Numbered from the stretch's first letter, positions 33,358 through 43,192 are shown. The stretch: 64,000 bases of DNA from Pseudomonas sp. UBA2684 (GCA_002354655.1 DELY01000059.1:73277-137276), one strand, 5' to 3'. Notes: generated by a model not told the origin, from the letters alone. A program made the numbers and translations.

Positions 33358-33749
33358 AGCCCGAGCCTGTACCTGGGGCATTCGACAGCCGCGCGCTGAA
33401 GGGCCGCAGCGGCTGGCGGCGGGTTGTCCAGGCAGGCGGCTATTCGTGGGCCGGGCTGCGGGCCGCATTCAGCGTGGAGGCGGCGTTTCGTCAACTGTTG
33501 GCGTTGAATGCGCTGCTGGTGCCACTGGCGTTCTACCTGACTGCCGACAAGCTCGAACGAGCGCTGCTGATCGCCGTGTGCCTGCTGGCGCTAATCGTCG
33601 AACTACTCAATTCGGCGCTCGAAGCCACGGTGGATCGTATCTCGCTGACGCTGCATCCCTTGTCGAAACAGGCCAAGGACATGGGCAGCGCGGCGCAACT
33701 GCTGGCCTTGACGTTGATCGCCGTGGTCTGGACATTGCTCCTGTTGTAG
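33354..33749 (+). CDS. dgkA: diacylglycerol kinase DgkA
   Basis: Small membrane enzyme of 131 residues with three hydrophobic helices. Signature residues are clear: SWAGLRAAFSVEAAFRQ with conserved Glu, IVELLNSALEATVDRISL (catalytic Glu/Asn), and KQAKDMGSAAQ with conserved Lys-Asp. DgkA converts diacylglycerol to phosphatidic acid and so recycles the lipid released when phospholipid head groups are moved to periplasmic or LPS acceptors. It starts inside the stop of the LPS-kinase-like gene. Its place in this ColR operon fits reports that ColR controls a dgkA in P. putida, although I recall that gene lying elsewhere. Confidence 0.94.
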   Translation: MKPEPVPGAFDSRALKGRSGWRRVVQAGGYSWAGLRAAFSVEAAFRQLLALNALLVPLAFYLTADKLERALLIAVCLLALIVELLNSALEATVDRISLTLHPLSKQAKDMGSAAQLLALTLIAVVWTLLLL

Positions 33750-33817
33750 TGGCGCGGGTCTTTGACGCCGCGCGCGCGGCTGCGGCCTAATGGCGGTCTG
33801 CCAACGCGAGTCTCGCC

Positions 33818-34711
33818 ATGTCCGTATCTGCCCGTTCCCCGTCGAATATGCGCCCCAGCACCCTGCACCTGCCGCAAGGCCCGTGGGCGACGGTGCTCGA
33901 CTGCCTGTGCGCGCACTTTCCAGCGATCGCGCGCGAGGTCTGGCTGGAGCGCATGGCCCGTGGCCGGGTTCTGGATGCGGCGGGGGCGCCTATTGGTCCT
34001 GCACAAGCCTACCAAGTGGGCTTGCGGGTGCATTACTTCCGCGAGGTGCCGCTGGAAACGCCGATTCCGTTCGTCGAGAGCGTGCTGCATGTCGACGAGC
34101 ACCTGCTGGTCGCCGACAAGCCGCACTTCCTGCCGGTGATGCCGGCGGGCGAATACGTCGAGCAGACCTTGCAGGCGCGCCTGGCCAAGCGTTTGGGCAA
34201 TGCCGATCTGGTGCCGCTGCACCGTATCGACCGGCACACCGCCGGGCTGGTGCTGTTTTCCACCAACCCGGCCAGCCGTGGTTTGTATCAGGCGCTGTTT
34301 CGCGAACGGCGGATGGACAAGCGCTACGAAGCCCTGGCGCCTGCGCTGCCCGAGGTGCAGTTTCCGCTGTTGCGGGCGACGCGTTTTGCGCCTGGCGAGC
34401 CGTTCTTCCGCATGCAGGAGGTGCCCGGCCCGCCGAACACCGAGACCCGCATCGAGGTCGCGGAACAATGCGGCGAGCTGTGGCGCTACGCGCTGTTCCC
34501 GGTCACCGGCAAGAAGCACCAGTTGCGCGTGCACCTCGCCGCGCTGGGCGCGCCGATCTGCAACGACCCGTTCTACCCGGTCGTCAGCGATACCGCGGAT
34601 GCGCCGGACGATTACAGCAAGCCGCTCAAGCTGCTGGCCCACAGCCTGGGCTTTATCGACCCGCTGACGGGAGAGGCGCGGCACTTCCAGAGCCAACTGA
34701 GCCTGAGCTGA
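33818..34711 (+). CDS. RluA-family pseudouridine synthase
   Basis: Protein of 297 residues. The catalytic motif is LHRIDRHTAGLVLFS with catalytic Asp at D138. Upstream is the family segment LLVADKPHFLPVMPAG; at the C-terminus GKKHQLRVHLAALGAPICND matches the RluA-type R-x-H-Q-(I/L)-R-V-H-L motif. It lacks a clear S4 domain; the N-terminal 80 residues are divergent. The target RNA position is unknown. An ATG 30 bases later (MRPSTLHLPQ) is an alternative start. It is separate from the dgkA operon by 68 bases. Confidence 0.9.
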   Translation: MSVSARSPSNMRPSTLHLPQGPWATVLDCLCAHFPAIAREVWLERMARGRVLDAAGAPIGPAQAYQVGLRVHYFREVPLETPIPFVESVLHVDEHLLVADKPHFLPVMPAGEYVEQTLQARLAKRLGNADLVPLHRIDRHTAGLVLFSTNPASRGLYQALFRERRMDKRYEALAPALPEVQFPLLRATRFAPGEPFFRMQEVPGPPNTETRIEVAEQCGELWRYALFPVTGKKHQLRVHLAALGAPICNDPFYPVVSDTADAPDDYSKPLKLLAHSLGFIDPLTGEARHFQSQLSLS

Positions 34712-34752
34712 CGGACAGCCGTGTGCGCCGTGGATTGCGCTGTGCGGCAGAC

Positions 34753-34841
34753 GGTGGACAAGCTGGCGCATGTCCACCCTACGGGATGGCCGAGATAGCG
34801 AGGTGGCGAGGTAGGGCGGACATGGCGCAGCCTTGTCCGCC
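34753..34841. repeat. cluster of short palindromic extragenic repeats
   Basis: Two hairpin units: GGTGGACA (34753-34760) with TGTCCACC (34771-34778), and GGCGGACA-t-GGC-gca-GCC-t-TGTCCGCC (34815-34841). A related half-site (ATGTCCGCC) lies at about 34880-34888. The units share a ...GGACA...TGTCC... core and follow each other between the convergent pseudouridine synthase and adenosyltransferase genes. This fits a REP-type element family. They may also act as a two-way terminator. Confidence 0.65.
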
Positions 34842-34888
34842 ACCTGTGGGATTGAACGGCAGACCAGCCGCGCTGCGGTATGTCCGCC

Positions 34889-35473
34889 TTACGCAACCGG
34901 CTCTTTCGCGGCGGCCTGCCACAGCACTTCGTCGATCTGCTGGCGTTTGGCGATCAGGCGGGCGGCGACGAACAGCAGGTCGGACAGGCGATTGACGTAC
35001 GCCAGGCCAACGCCGCGGAGCGGTTCGACCGCGTTCAAGTGCTGACAGCGCCGCTCGGCGCCGCGCGCCAGGCTGCGGCACACGTGGGCCTGGGCGATCA
35101 AGCGCGAGCCGCCGGGCAGGATGAAGTTTTCCAGCGGGCCAACTTCCTCGTTCCAGCGGTCGATCGCCTGTTCCAGACGCTCGATTTCGCCCTGTTGCAA
35201 GGCCTGGTACGCCGGCATCGCCAACTCGCCGCCGAGGTCGAACAGGCGGTGTTGACAGGGGGCGAGTACCTCGATGATCTCGTTCAAGCCCGGGCACACC
35301 GCGCTCTGCTCGGCGAGTTCGGCGAGCAACAGGCCGAGCTGGCTGTTCAGCGTGTCGACTTCGCCCATGGCATCCACCCGCGGATGGTCCTTGGTCACCC
35401 GGCGGCCGTCGGCCAGGCCGGTTTCGCCCGTGTCGCCGGTGCGTGTGTAAATCTTCGACAGTCGATAAGCCAT
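34889..35473 (-). CDS. cob(I)yrinic acid a,c-diamide / cob(I)alamin adenosyltransferase, PduO type
   Basis: Protein of 194 residues, five-helix bundle. The N-terminal ATP-binding motif is IYTRTGDTGETGLADGRRV; the conserved D-x-x-x-x-(L/I)-N is in MGEVDTLNSQLG. C-terminal signature: FILPGGS, AHVCRSLARGAERR and YVNRLSDLLFVAARL. It makes adenosylcobalamin by adding the adenosyl group from ATP. It lies 2 bases after the sensor kinase gene and is the last gene of a leftward four-gene set with panE, suggesting simple co-transcription rather than pathway grouping. Confidence 0.93.
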   Translation of the reverse strand: MAYRLSKIYTRTGDTGETGLADGRRVTKDHPRVDAMGEVDTLNSQLGLLLAELAEQSAVCPGLNEIIEVLAPCQHRLFDLGGELAMPAYQALQQGEIERLEQAIDRWNEEVGPLENFILPGGSRLIAQAHVCRSLARGAERRCQHLNAVEPLRGVGLAYVNRLSDLLFVAARLIAKRQQIDEVLWQAAAKEPVA

Positions 35474-35475
35474 GG

Positions 35476-37485
35476 TTACAAACCTGTGGTGGCGGGCGTC
35501 AGGGGTAGGCGCAGGGTAAAACAGGTGCCCTGGCCGATCTTGGAATGCACTTCCATCTGCCCTTTGTGGTTGTTGGTGATGATGAAGTACGACACCGACA
35601 GGCCCAGCCCGGTGCCCTGGCCGACTTCCTTGGTGGTGAAGAACGGCTCGAAAATACGTTTGCGCACCGACTCGGGCATGCCGGCGCCGTTGTCTTCCAC
35701 CTGGATTTCCGCCCAGGGCGGCGCCAGGCGGGTGCGTAGGGTGATCTGCCCCGGCGTGTGGTCTTCGCGCTGATGGATGGCCTGGGCGGCGTTCTTCAGC
35801 AGGTTGAGCAGCACCTGCTCCAGTTCGTTGGCGGTAGCGGGCACCGGTTCCAGCGCGGGGTCGAATTCACGCTGGATGAGCAGGCTCTTGAAATCGAAGC
35901 TTTCGGTCAGGTCGAAGTCGTTGCTGGCGATTTCCAGCGCCTGGTCGATCAAGGCCGGCAGTTGACACGGCGTCAGCTGGCGGTTGCTGCGCCGGCTGAA
36001 ACTGAGCATATGGCTGACGATCCTCGCCGCGCGGGTGCCGGCCTGTTGGATGCCGTCGAGTAGCTGCGGCACTTCGCGGGCATTCAGGTAGCGGTCGATG
36101 GCGTCGAGGCAGATCCCGGTCTGCTCGGCCTGCTCACGGTTCTTTTCCAGCTCCGGCGACAGCCGCCGGCGAATGTTCTGCACGTTATGCAGAATCGCCC
36201 CGAGCGGGTTGTTGATTTCATGCGCCATGCCGGCCGCGAGGCCGCCGACCGAGAGCATCTTCTCCGATTGCACCATCATTTCTTCCAGGCTCAGGCGCTG
36301 GGTGATGTCGTCGATGCGGATCACCACGCCGCGTCCGGCGCCGCCGGTCAACGGGTAGAAGGTCAGGGCGTAGTGGCACGGTTCGTGGTCGCGGCTCCAG
36401 GTCACCCGTTCGATTTTTTCCACCTTGTGCTGCTCGACGGTGCGTTTGAGCTGGGTCAGGAAGGGCTTCAGCGGTGGGAAGGCGAGAAAGACCGGCTGGT
36501 TCAGCGCCTCATCCAAGGACGTGCCGGAGAGGGCGCTGGCTTCCTGGTTCCACTGGGTGACGTAGAGCTGCTCGTCGAGGGCGATCAGCGCCGAGGGCAT
36601 CGAGTCGATGATGCTGTTGAGGTAGTTCTGAAAGCCGGTGAGCTTTTTCTCGATCTTGCTGCGCACCTGTACTTCCAGCTCCAGCTTGCGGTTGGAGTGG
36701 CGGGTTTCCTCGGCCAGGCTCTGGGCCTGGTCGAACGCCGCCTGGGCGTCGTCGCGCGCGCGCTTGAGCTGCTGCTCGCGCGCTTCGATGCGCATCAGCA
36801 TGGTGTTGAAGGCGTCGGCCAGGCTGCCGATCTCATCCTGGTTGCCGCGGCGGGCGCGCAGCGCATAGTTTTCCTCGCGGGTGACCTGGCGCGACAGCTC
36901 CTCCAGGCGGCGGATCGGCTTGGTCACCAAGCGCCTGATTTGCCGCGCCACCAGCAGCCAGAGCACCAGGCTGAAGGCCAGAATCACCAGGCTGGCGGTC
37001 AGGGTGCCGGTGTAGAAGGCGCCGGGCAGTTCGCTGGAGGCGACCAGCAGCAGGTAGCCGGGGCGGCCGTCGGGCTGTGGCAGCTCGACCAGCAGGTTGG
37101 TGCGAAATTCGGTGTGGCGCCAGCTGTCCAGCTGCTCGACGCGCCGCGGCAGTTGTAGTTTTTCGCCGCGCTGCAACTGCGCCAGGCTGACGCCGTTGTT
37201 GTCGTAGATCACCGCCGCGCGCAGCGGCGCGTAATCATCCAGGCGCTTGAGCAGCGCCTCGGCGGCACTGGCCGAGGCCAGCGCCTCGCGGCTCAGTTGG
37301 GGGCTGGCGATCAATCGCCCGAGGGTGTGCAGGGCCTGCGGCGCCACGCTTTCCTGGGAAATCCAGTAGGCCGCGCTGATGAATGCCAGGTTGGCCACCA
37401 CCAGCACGGTGGCCAGCAGCGCCAGCAGCGCCACGAGCAATTTGCGACCGACCGGAAGGTTTTCGAGGCGCTGGCGCAGGGACAT
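35476..37485 (-). CDS. membrane sensor histidine kinase (HAMP-PAS-HisKA-HATPase)
   Basis: Protein of 669 residues. Two membrane helices (about 15-38 and 158-180) flank a periplasmic domain of about 120 residues. HAMP (about 180-235) and a coiled coil (about 235-285) follow, then a PAS domain (about 285-400: LNSIIDSMPSALIALDEQLY) and HisKA with H422 in GMAHEINNPLGAILHNVQ. The HATPase has NLLKNAAQAI, VEDNGAGMPE and GTGLGLSVSY boxes. No receiver domain is fused and no typical OmpR or NtrC partner is next to it. The nearest regulator is the GGDEF response regulator two genes upstream in the same operon, a possible cognate. I recall a swarming/biofilm role for the P. aeruginosa gene in this position. 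Confidence 0.9.
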   Translation of the reverse strand: MSLRQRLENLPVGRKLLVALLALLATVLVVANLAFISAAYWISQESVAPQALHTLGRLIASPQLSREALASASAAEALLKRLDDYAPLRAAVIYDNNGVSLAQLQRGEKLQLPRRVEQLDSWRHTEFRTNLLVELPQPDGRPGYLLLVASSELPGAFYTGTLTASLVILAFSLVLWLLVARQIRRLVTKPIRRLEELSRQVTREENYALRARRGNQDEIGSLADAFNTMLMRIEAREQQLKRARDDAQAAFDQAQSLAEETRHSNRKLELEVQVRSKIEKKLTGFQNYLNSIIDSMPSALIALDEQLYVTQWNQEASALSGTSLDEALNQPVFLAFPPLKPFLTQLKRTVEQHKVEKIERVTWSRDHEPCHYALTFYPLTGGAGRGVVIRIDDITQRLSLEEMMVQSEKMLSVGGLAAGMAHEINNPLGAILHNVQNIRRRLSPELEKNREQAEQTGICLDAIDRYLNAREVPQLLDGIQQAGTRAARIVSHMLSFSRRSNRQLTPCQLPALIDQALEIASNDFDLTESFDFKSLLIQREFDPALEPVPATANELEQVLLNLLKNAAQAIHQREDHTPGQITLRTRLAPPWAEIQVEDNGAGMPESVRKRIFEPFFTTKEVGQGTGLGLSVSYFIITNNHKGQMEVHSKIGQGTCFTLRLPLTPATTGL

Positions 37486-37533
37486 GGCGGGCTGAATCGC
37501 GGTGAAGAGTGTGTGCGCAGGGTAGCGCGCGGC

Positions 37534-38454
<921 letters not shown>

Positions 38455-39420
38455 TTAGCGTGGCAGCGGCAGGCGCATGGCGGCGACCCGACCACTGACA
38501 TAGGATTCCGGCAGCAGCTTGGCCGCGTGCGCGATCAGGCTCTCCGGGTCGACAGGCAGGGCTTTGGCATCGAGACCGACCAGGCTGATGCCGGCCTTGA
38601 GGGTGATAAAGCCCTCGCTGGTCTTGAAGGCCTTGAGGTTGATGCCCTCGTGCAGGCGTTTGAAGCTGCTCGGCGAGCATTCGTGCAGGTCTTCGAGCAG
38701 GGTGATCAGGGCGAAGTGGTTGTCGTCCAGGCGCACCAGCACATCCAGCGGTCGCACCAATTGCTGTAGACGCCGCGCGACGCCATGCAGCAACTCGCTG
38801 TAGAAGCCGTTGCCGTATTGCTGGCGCAGCTCGCCGGCTTCTTGCAGGCCGATCAGCAGGTAACACAGGGCACCGCCGCGCGACTCGACCTGGCGCAGGC
38901 TGTCGAGCAGCTTCTGCCGCAGGTAGCGCGGGTTGCCCAGGCCGGTCAGCGAGTCGACCAGGTTGCGTTGCTCCAGGCTGGCGATGTTTTCTGTCAGCAG
39001 ACGGTTTTCCTGGAGCAGGCGCTGCAAGGTGTTGCACAGGCGGTCGGCGGCGTACACCCGCGGCACCAGCTGTTCGTTCATCGCCGCCTTGCTGATGAAG
39101 TCGTCGACACCGCGGTCGAAGGCTTCGCTGAGGACGTTTTCGCCTTCCTTGCCGGTCAGCAGGATGACGTAGGTGTAATGGTCGGCCATTTCATCCAGCT
39201 GGCGAACCCGGCCGGTCAGTTCCAGGCCGTCCATTTCCGGCATCAGCCAATCGGCCAGGAGCACGCTGGCCGGGCGCTGTTCGAGCAATCTGATGGCTTC
39301 GGCGGCGCTGTTGGCGAAGCGCACGTCCTGGTAGCCAGCCTGGCTCAAGGCACGGCCGATCATGGCGCTGGAGAACTTGGCGTCGTCCACCACCAGGATG
39401 CTGAGATGGGGGTTGGGCAT
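38455..39420 (-). CDS. response regulator with degenerate GGDEF domain
   Basis: Protein of 321 residues (ATG 39420; a GTG 12 bases upstream is possible). The receiver domain has [18 protein letters not shown] with phospho-acceptor D57 ([12 protein letters not shown]) and Lys in [11 protein letters not shown] linker helix leads to a GGDEF-like domain (about 150-315: [20 protein letters not shown]). The active-site signature reads D-D-N-H-F in place of G-G-D/E-E-F, so cyclase activity is unlikely. Five residues upstream the inhibitory I-site R-P-L-D is intact ([14 protein letters not shown]), so c-di-GMP binding is possible. It is divergent from yajQ, itself a c-di-GMP binding family, with 148 bases between starts. 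Confidence 0.88.
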   Translation of the reverse strand: MPNPHLSILVVDDAKFSSAMIGRALSQAGYQDVRFANSAAEAIRLLEQRPASVLLADWLMPEMDGLELTGRVRQLDEMADHYTYVILLTGKEGENVLSEAFDRGVDDFISKAAMNEQLVPRVYAADRLCNTLQRLLQENRLLTENIASLEQRNLVDSLTGLGNPRYLRQKLLDSLRQVESRGGALCYLLIGLQEAGELRQQYGNGFYSELLHGVARRLQQLVRPLDVLVRLDDNHFALITLLEDLHECSPSSFKRLHEGINLKAFKTSEGFITLKAGISLVGLDAKALPVDPESLIAHAAKLLPESYVSGRVAAMRLPLPR

Positions 39421-39568
39421 GGGCAGGCTCACTGGGAAGTCGCAGGGGCCCGGTACATCGCCGGGCAGTGTTTGTCGCTACGGATATATAATGGCCGAGT
39501 TTTTTAACCGTCAAGCCAGGCGCACCCCGTCCGTGATGTGGGTCGCGCCGTCTATCTGGAGGAAGCCC

Positions 39569-40048
39569 ATGCCCTCGTTCGACGTGGTGTCCGAGCTGGA
39601 CAAACACGAAGTTACCAATGCTGTCGACAACGCCATCAAAGAGCTGGAACGGCGTTACGACCTGCGCGGTAAAGGCAGCTTCGAGCTGAAAGAGCTGACA
39701 GTCAACCTGACGGCCGATGCGGATTTCCAGCTGGAGCAGATGGTCGAGATTCTCAAGCTCAGCCTGGTAAAGCGCAAGATCGATGTGCAGTGTCTGGAGT
39801 TCAAAGACGCCTATCCGTCGGGTAAAAGCGTCAAGCAGGAAGTGATTCTGCGCGAAGGCATCGAGAAAGAGCTGGCGAAGAAGATCGTCGCGCACATCAA
39901 AGACAGCAAGCTCAAGGTGCAGGCCGCCATTCAGGGCGAGCAGGTGCGCATTACCGGCAAGAAGCGCGATGACCTGCAAGAGGCGATTGCCGCCTTGCGC
40001 ACCAAGGATTTCGGCATGCCGTTGCAGTACAACAACTTCCGCGATTGA
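39569..40048 (+). CDS. yajQ: YajQ-family nucleotide-binding protein
   Basis: Protein of 159 residues, exactly the usual length. ATG 39569 follows GGAGG and gives [20 protein letters not shown]. Core segments: [20 protein letters not shown] and [19 protein letters not shown], ending [12 protein letters not shown]. YajQ proteins of Xanthomonas and P. aeruginosa bind c-di-GMP and act as effectors with a LysR-type partner. The earlier in-frame extension of 69 codons is not conserved and overlaps the divergent promoter region. Confidence 0.96.
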   Translation: MPSFDVVSELDKHEVTNAVDNAIKELERRYDLRGKGSFELKELTVNLTADADFQLEQMVEILKLSLVKRKIDVQCLEFKDAYPSGKSVKQEVILREGIEKELAKKIVAHIKDSKLKVQAAIQGEQVRITGKKRDDLQEAIAALRTKDFGMPLQYNNFRD

Positions 40049-40181
40049 TTGAACCTGCGCGGCGCAGTGGCGTCGCAATAGGTTAGGTTAGCAAGTTGAC
40101 CGCCATGGCCTGCCATGGCGGTTGCGTTTTACGCGCTGGCAAGGCGCGTACGTGTCAAATAATGTTGAAAAGGAGTGTCCG

Positions 40182-41015
40182 ATGGAGATGAATGTCGAGC
40201 AACTGGTGAAGATGTCCGAGACCTGGCTGCCGGTGGTGTTGAACTACAGCGGCAAGCTGACTCTGGCCCTGTTTACCCTGCTGATCGGCTGGTGGCTGAT
40301 TAACACGCTGAGCCATAAAGTCAGCGGTTTGTTGGATCAGCGCAACGTCGACCGTGCTCTGCACAGCTTTATCGGTAGCCTGGCGAGTATTGTGCTCAAG
40401 GTGCTGCTGCTGGTCAGCGTGGCCTCGATGATCGGTGTGGAAACCACCTCCTTTATCGCTGTGATCGGTGCCGCCGGCCTGGCGATCGGCCTGGCGTTGC
40501 AAGGCAGCCTGGCGAACTTCGCCGGCGGTGTGCTGATCATGCTGTTCCGCCCGTTCCGCGCCGGTGACTGGATCGAAGGGCAGGGCGTGTCGGGCAGCGT
40601 CGACAGCATCCAGATCTTCCATACCACCTTGAAAACCGCCGACAACAAAGTGGTGATCGTGCCCAACGGCAGCCTGTCCAACGGCAACATCACCAACTAT
40701 TCCCGCGAGCCCAAACGCCGCGCCGATATCAACCTGGGCATCGACTACGCCAGCGACATCAAGACGGCGCGCGATGTGCTGATGAAGATCGCCGAGGACC
40801 CTCGCGTGCACAAAGACCCGGCGCCAGTGGTGTTCGTCACCGGCCTGGGCGACAACGCGGTCAACCTGTCGCTGCGCGTGTGGGTGGCGACCCCTGACTT
40901 CTGGCCGGTGACCTTCGAGTTCATCGAACTGGCCAAGGAGCGTTTGACCGAGGCCAGCATTGGTATTCCGTTCCCGCAGCGGGTGGTGCACCTGGTGCAA
41001 TCCCAAGCCAGCTGA
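40182..41015 (+). CDS. mscS: small-conductance mechanosensitive channel MscS
   Basis: Protein of 277 residues from ATG 40182, behind AAAAGGAG. Three N-terminal membrane helices (about 20-45, 60-85, 90-125); the pore-lining third is Gly/Ala-rich: GAAGLAIGLALQGSLANFAG, GVLIMLFRPFRAGDWIE. The cytoplasmic beta and alpha/beta domains include VIVPNGSLSNGNITNYS. It is the E. coli MscS type without extra domains and releases solutes at hypo-osmotic shock. It is monocistronic: a terminator follows. Confidence 0.94.
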   Translation: MEMNVEQLVKMSETWLPVVLNYSGKLTLALFTLLIGWWLINTLSHKVSGLLDQRNVDRALHSFIGSLASIVLKVLLLVSVASMIGVETTSFIAVIGAAGLAIGLALQGSLANFAGGVLIMLFRPFRAGDWIEGQGVSGSVDSIQIFHTTLKTADNKVVIVPNGSLSNGNITNYSREPKRRADINLGIDYASDIKTARDVLMKIAEDPRVHKDPAPVVFVTGLGDNAVNLSLRVWVATPDFWPVTFEFIELAKERLTEASIGIPFPQRVVHLVQSQAS

Positions 41016-41031
41016 ATCTGGCCGAGTAGGC

Positions 41032-41059
41032 AAAAGCCCCGCACTGGCGGGGCTTTTTT
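41032..41059 (+). terminator. intrinsic terminator after mscS
   Basis: The stem AGCCCCGC / GCGGGGCT with an ACTG loop is followed by TTTTTT and preceded by AAAA. It is 16 bases after the mscS stop. Confidence 0.93.
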
Positions 41060-41213
41060 GTGGCTCGATGCGCTCCAGCCTCTTATGGCTTTAACCGCAC
41101 AAGCCGAGCAGACTCAGAGGTTAAATCCGCACGCAGGCTGGGAAAGAGAGGCCTCGGCCGCTGCCACAATAGCCTGACGTCTTATGCACCACGTGATTGC
41201 GGCAGAGCCTTGT

Positions 41214-42758
41214 TCACGCCTGTTCGCTGGGCGCCGCCGGTGCGGAGCCATTGGCTTGCGGGCGTTCGCGCCGCCATTGCAGGGCGATCAGGATCAGCGT
41301 GGGAATTCCCAGCAGCGCGGTGGCGAGGAAGAACTGCGCATAGCCGAGCTTTTCCACCATCACCCCGGAGTAGCCACCGATCAGGCGCGGCAGCAGCAGC
41401 ATGATCGAGCTGAGCAGAGCGTATTGGGTGGCGGAGAATTTCAGGTTGGTCAGGCTCGACAGGTAGGCGACAAACGCCGCCGTGGCCAGCCCGGCGCTGA
41501 AGTTGTCGGCGGAGATGGTGACGATCAGCATCTGCAAGTCGGCGCCCATGCCGGCGAGCATGAGGAACAGCAGGTTGGTCGCCGCCGAGGCCGCGCCGCC
41601 GATGAACAGGATCGGCAGAATACCGAAGCGCACGATCAGCAGGCCGCCAACGCCGGCACCGAGCAGGGTCATGACCAGACCGAACAGCTTGCTAACGCTG
41701 GCGATCTGGTCCTTGGTGAAGCCCTGGTCGATGTAGAACACGTTGGCCATCACGCCCATCACCGTGTCGGACATGCGGTAGGTGGCGATCAGCCCGAGCA
41801 GCAGCAGGGCCTGCCAGCGATAGCGCAGGATGAAGTCGTTGACCGGCGTCAGCACCGGCGCCAGGCCGCGTCGGCCCATGGAGGACAGGCACAGGCTGGT
41901 GAGGATGGTGTAGAGCAGGGCACGCAGGAAGGCGCGGTCTTCGAACAACAGGTCGAGCATGCTCGCTTCGCCGCGCACCACGCTGGCGAAATCGGTGTGG
42001 TAGAGCTGAGTGAACATCGCCGGCACCGAGACCAGGAGGACGATCAGCACCAGCACCGAGGCGATTTGATGGTTGAAGCCATAGCGCGCTGCCGCCATTT
42101 GGGTATGCAGTGGCACGGCCGGCTCGCGCATCCACAGGCTGGTCAGCAGGCCCGGCAGCATCAGCATGGCAAACAGCATATAGGTGCCGGCCCAGGCACC
42201 GTGTTGGTAGAGCTGCACGGTGGAGCCGAAACCCTCGGCAAAATACAGCGCGCCAGCGGTGGCCAGCAGCGCCGCGACCCGGTAGCCGGCCATGTAGCTG
42301 GCGGCCAGCGCGGCCTGGCGGGTGTCTTCGACGATTTCCAGGCGGTAGGCATCGACGGCGATATCCTGGGTGGCGGAGGCGAAGGCCACCAGCACCGCCA
42401 GGGAAATCAGCCAGGTCAGGTGGGTTTGTGGATCGCACAACGCCATGCCGGCGAGGCCGATGGCGATCAAGACTTGCGACAGCACCAGCCAGGAGCGGCG
42501 ACGCCCCAGTTTGCCGAGCAATGGCAGGCGCCACTGGTCGAGCAGCGGCGACCAGACCCACTTGAAGGCATAGGCCAGGCCGATCAGGCTGGCGAAGCCA
42601 ATGGTTTCGCGCGCCACGCCGGCTTCGCGCAGCCACACTGAGAGGGTAGAGAACACCAACATGTAGGGCAGGCCGGCGGCGAACCCGAGGAGCAACAGCA
42701 CCAGCGTTGCGGGGCTGGAATAGGCGGCGATTGCATCGCGCCAGCTTTTACGGGGCAT
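41214..42758 (-). CDS. ampG: AmpG-like muropeptide permease (MFS)
   Basis: Protein of 514 residues with about 14 hydrophobic segments, from ATG 42758 (MPRKSWRDAIAAYSSPATLV). AmpG signatures: GFAAGLPYMLVFSTLSVWLRE, KWVWSPLLDQWRLPLLGKLG, ASATQDIAVDAYRLE and the C-terminal MVEKLGYAQFFLATALLGIP. AmpG imports GlcNAc-anhydroMur-peptides for wall recycling and feeds beta-lactamase induction through AmpR. The reading frame continues 25 codons upstream but this part is not family-like. Pseudomonas has a second paralogue (AmpP); the length and 14 helices favour AmpG. Confidence 0.85.
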   Translation of the reverse strand: MPRKSWRDAIAAYSSPATLVLLLLGFAAGLPYMLVFSTLSVWLREAGVARETIGFASLIGLAYAFKWVWSPLLDQWRLPLLGKLGRRRSWLVLSQVLIAIGLAGMALCDPQTHLTWLISLAVLVAFASATQDIAVDAYRLEIVEDTRQAALAASYMAGYRVAALLATAGALYFAEGFGSTVQLYQHGAWAGTYMLFAMLMLPGLLTSLWMREPAVPLHTQMAAARYGFNHQIASVLVLIVLLVSVPAMFTQLYHTDFASVVRGEASMLDLLFEDRAFLRALLYTILTSLCLSSMGRRGLAPVLTPVNDFILRYRWQALLLLGLIATYRMSDTVMGVMANVFYIDQGFTKDQIASVSKLFGLVMTLLGAGVGGLLIVRFGILPILFIGGAASAATNLLFLMLAGMGADLQMLIVTISADNFSAGLATAAFVAYLSSLTNLKFSATQYALLSSIMLLLPRLIGGYSGVMVEKLGYAQFFLATALLGIPTLILIALQWRRERPQANGSAPAAPSEQA

Positions 42759-42801
42759 TGAGCGGGTATCTGCCTGCGGAGTACGAAACAAAGGGCGCAC
42801 T

Positions 42802-43116
42802 CTAACCGCTGTGCTCCATCGGGCGCCAGCCATGCTGTCGGATATCCACCCGTTGGTTATGCATAAACACCCCTTCGGCGCGCAAGCGCGCCCGTTGCTC
42901 CTCGCCGGAGACGCTGCCGGCTGGCAGGCTCAGGCGTCCGCCGGCGGCGACCACCCGATGCCACGGCAGCGTCGTACCTGCCGGCAGCTGGCTGAGGGTG
43001 CGTCCGACCCAGCGCGCGGCGCGGCCCAGGCCCGCCAGTTCGGCCAATTGCCCATAGCTGACCACCTTGCCTGGCGGCACCTGGGCGAGCACCAGGTACA
43101 AGGCGTCGCGGCGCAT
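42802..43116 (-). CDS. alkyltransferase-like DNA repair protein (ATL)
   Basis: Protein of 104 residues from ATG 43116 (MRRDALYLVLAQVPPGKVVS). The MGMT DNA-binding domain is present, but the acceptor motif reads P-W-H-R-V (TTLPWHRVVAAGGRLSLP) instead of P-C-H-R-V. It therefore cannot take the alkyl group and belongs to the ATL class, which binds O6-alkylguanine and passes it to nucleotide excision repair. A longer start at 43194 (130 residues) has an in-frame ATG whose bases overlap the divergent DUF481 start; I prefer the shorter form by family length. Confidence 0.85.
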   Translation of the reverse strand: MRRDALYLVLAQVPPGKVVSYGQLAELAGLGRAARWVGRTLSQLPAGTTLPWHRVVAAGGRLSLPAGSVSGEEQRARLRAEGVFMHNQRVDIRQHGWRPMEHSG

Positions 43117-43192
43117 GGCCTGGCTTGCTGCCGAGAGGGGCGAAGCGGCATGCTTGGCCGCTTCTTCCCGTCCCTTTTGTTGTCGACCGATC

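Noticed and set aside
34712-34888. Start of an additional small gene between the pseudouridine synthase and the adenosyltransferase
   Set aside because: The stretch is made of palindromic repeats; frames through it differ in every copy and lack ribosome sites.
41184-42641. 485-codon open frame on the plus strand, rich in Gln and His
   Set aside because: Antisense of the AmpG-like permease; composition is typical of antisense to membrane proteins.
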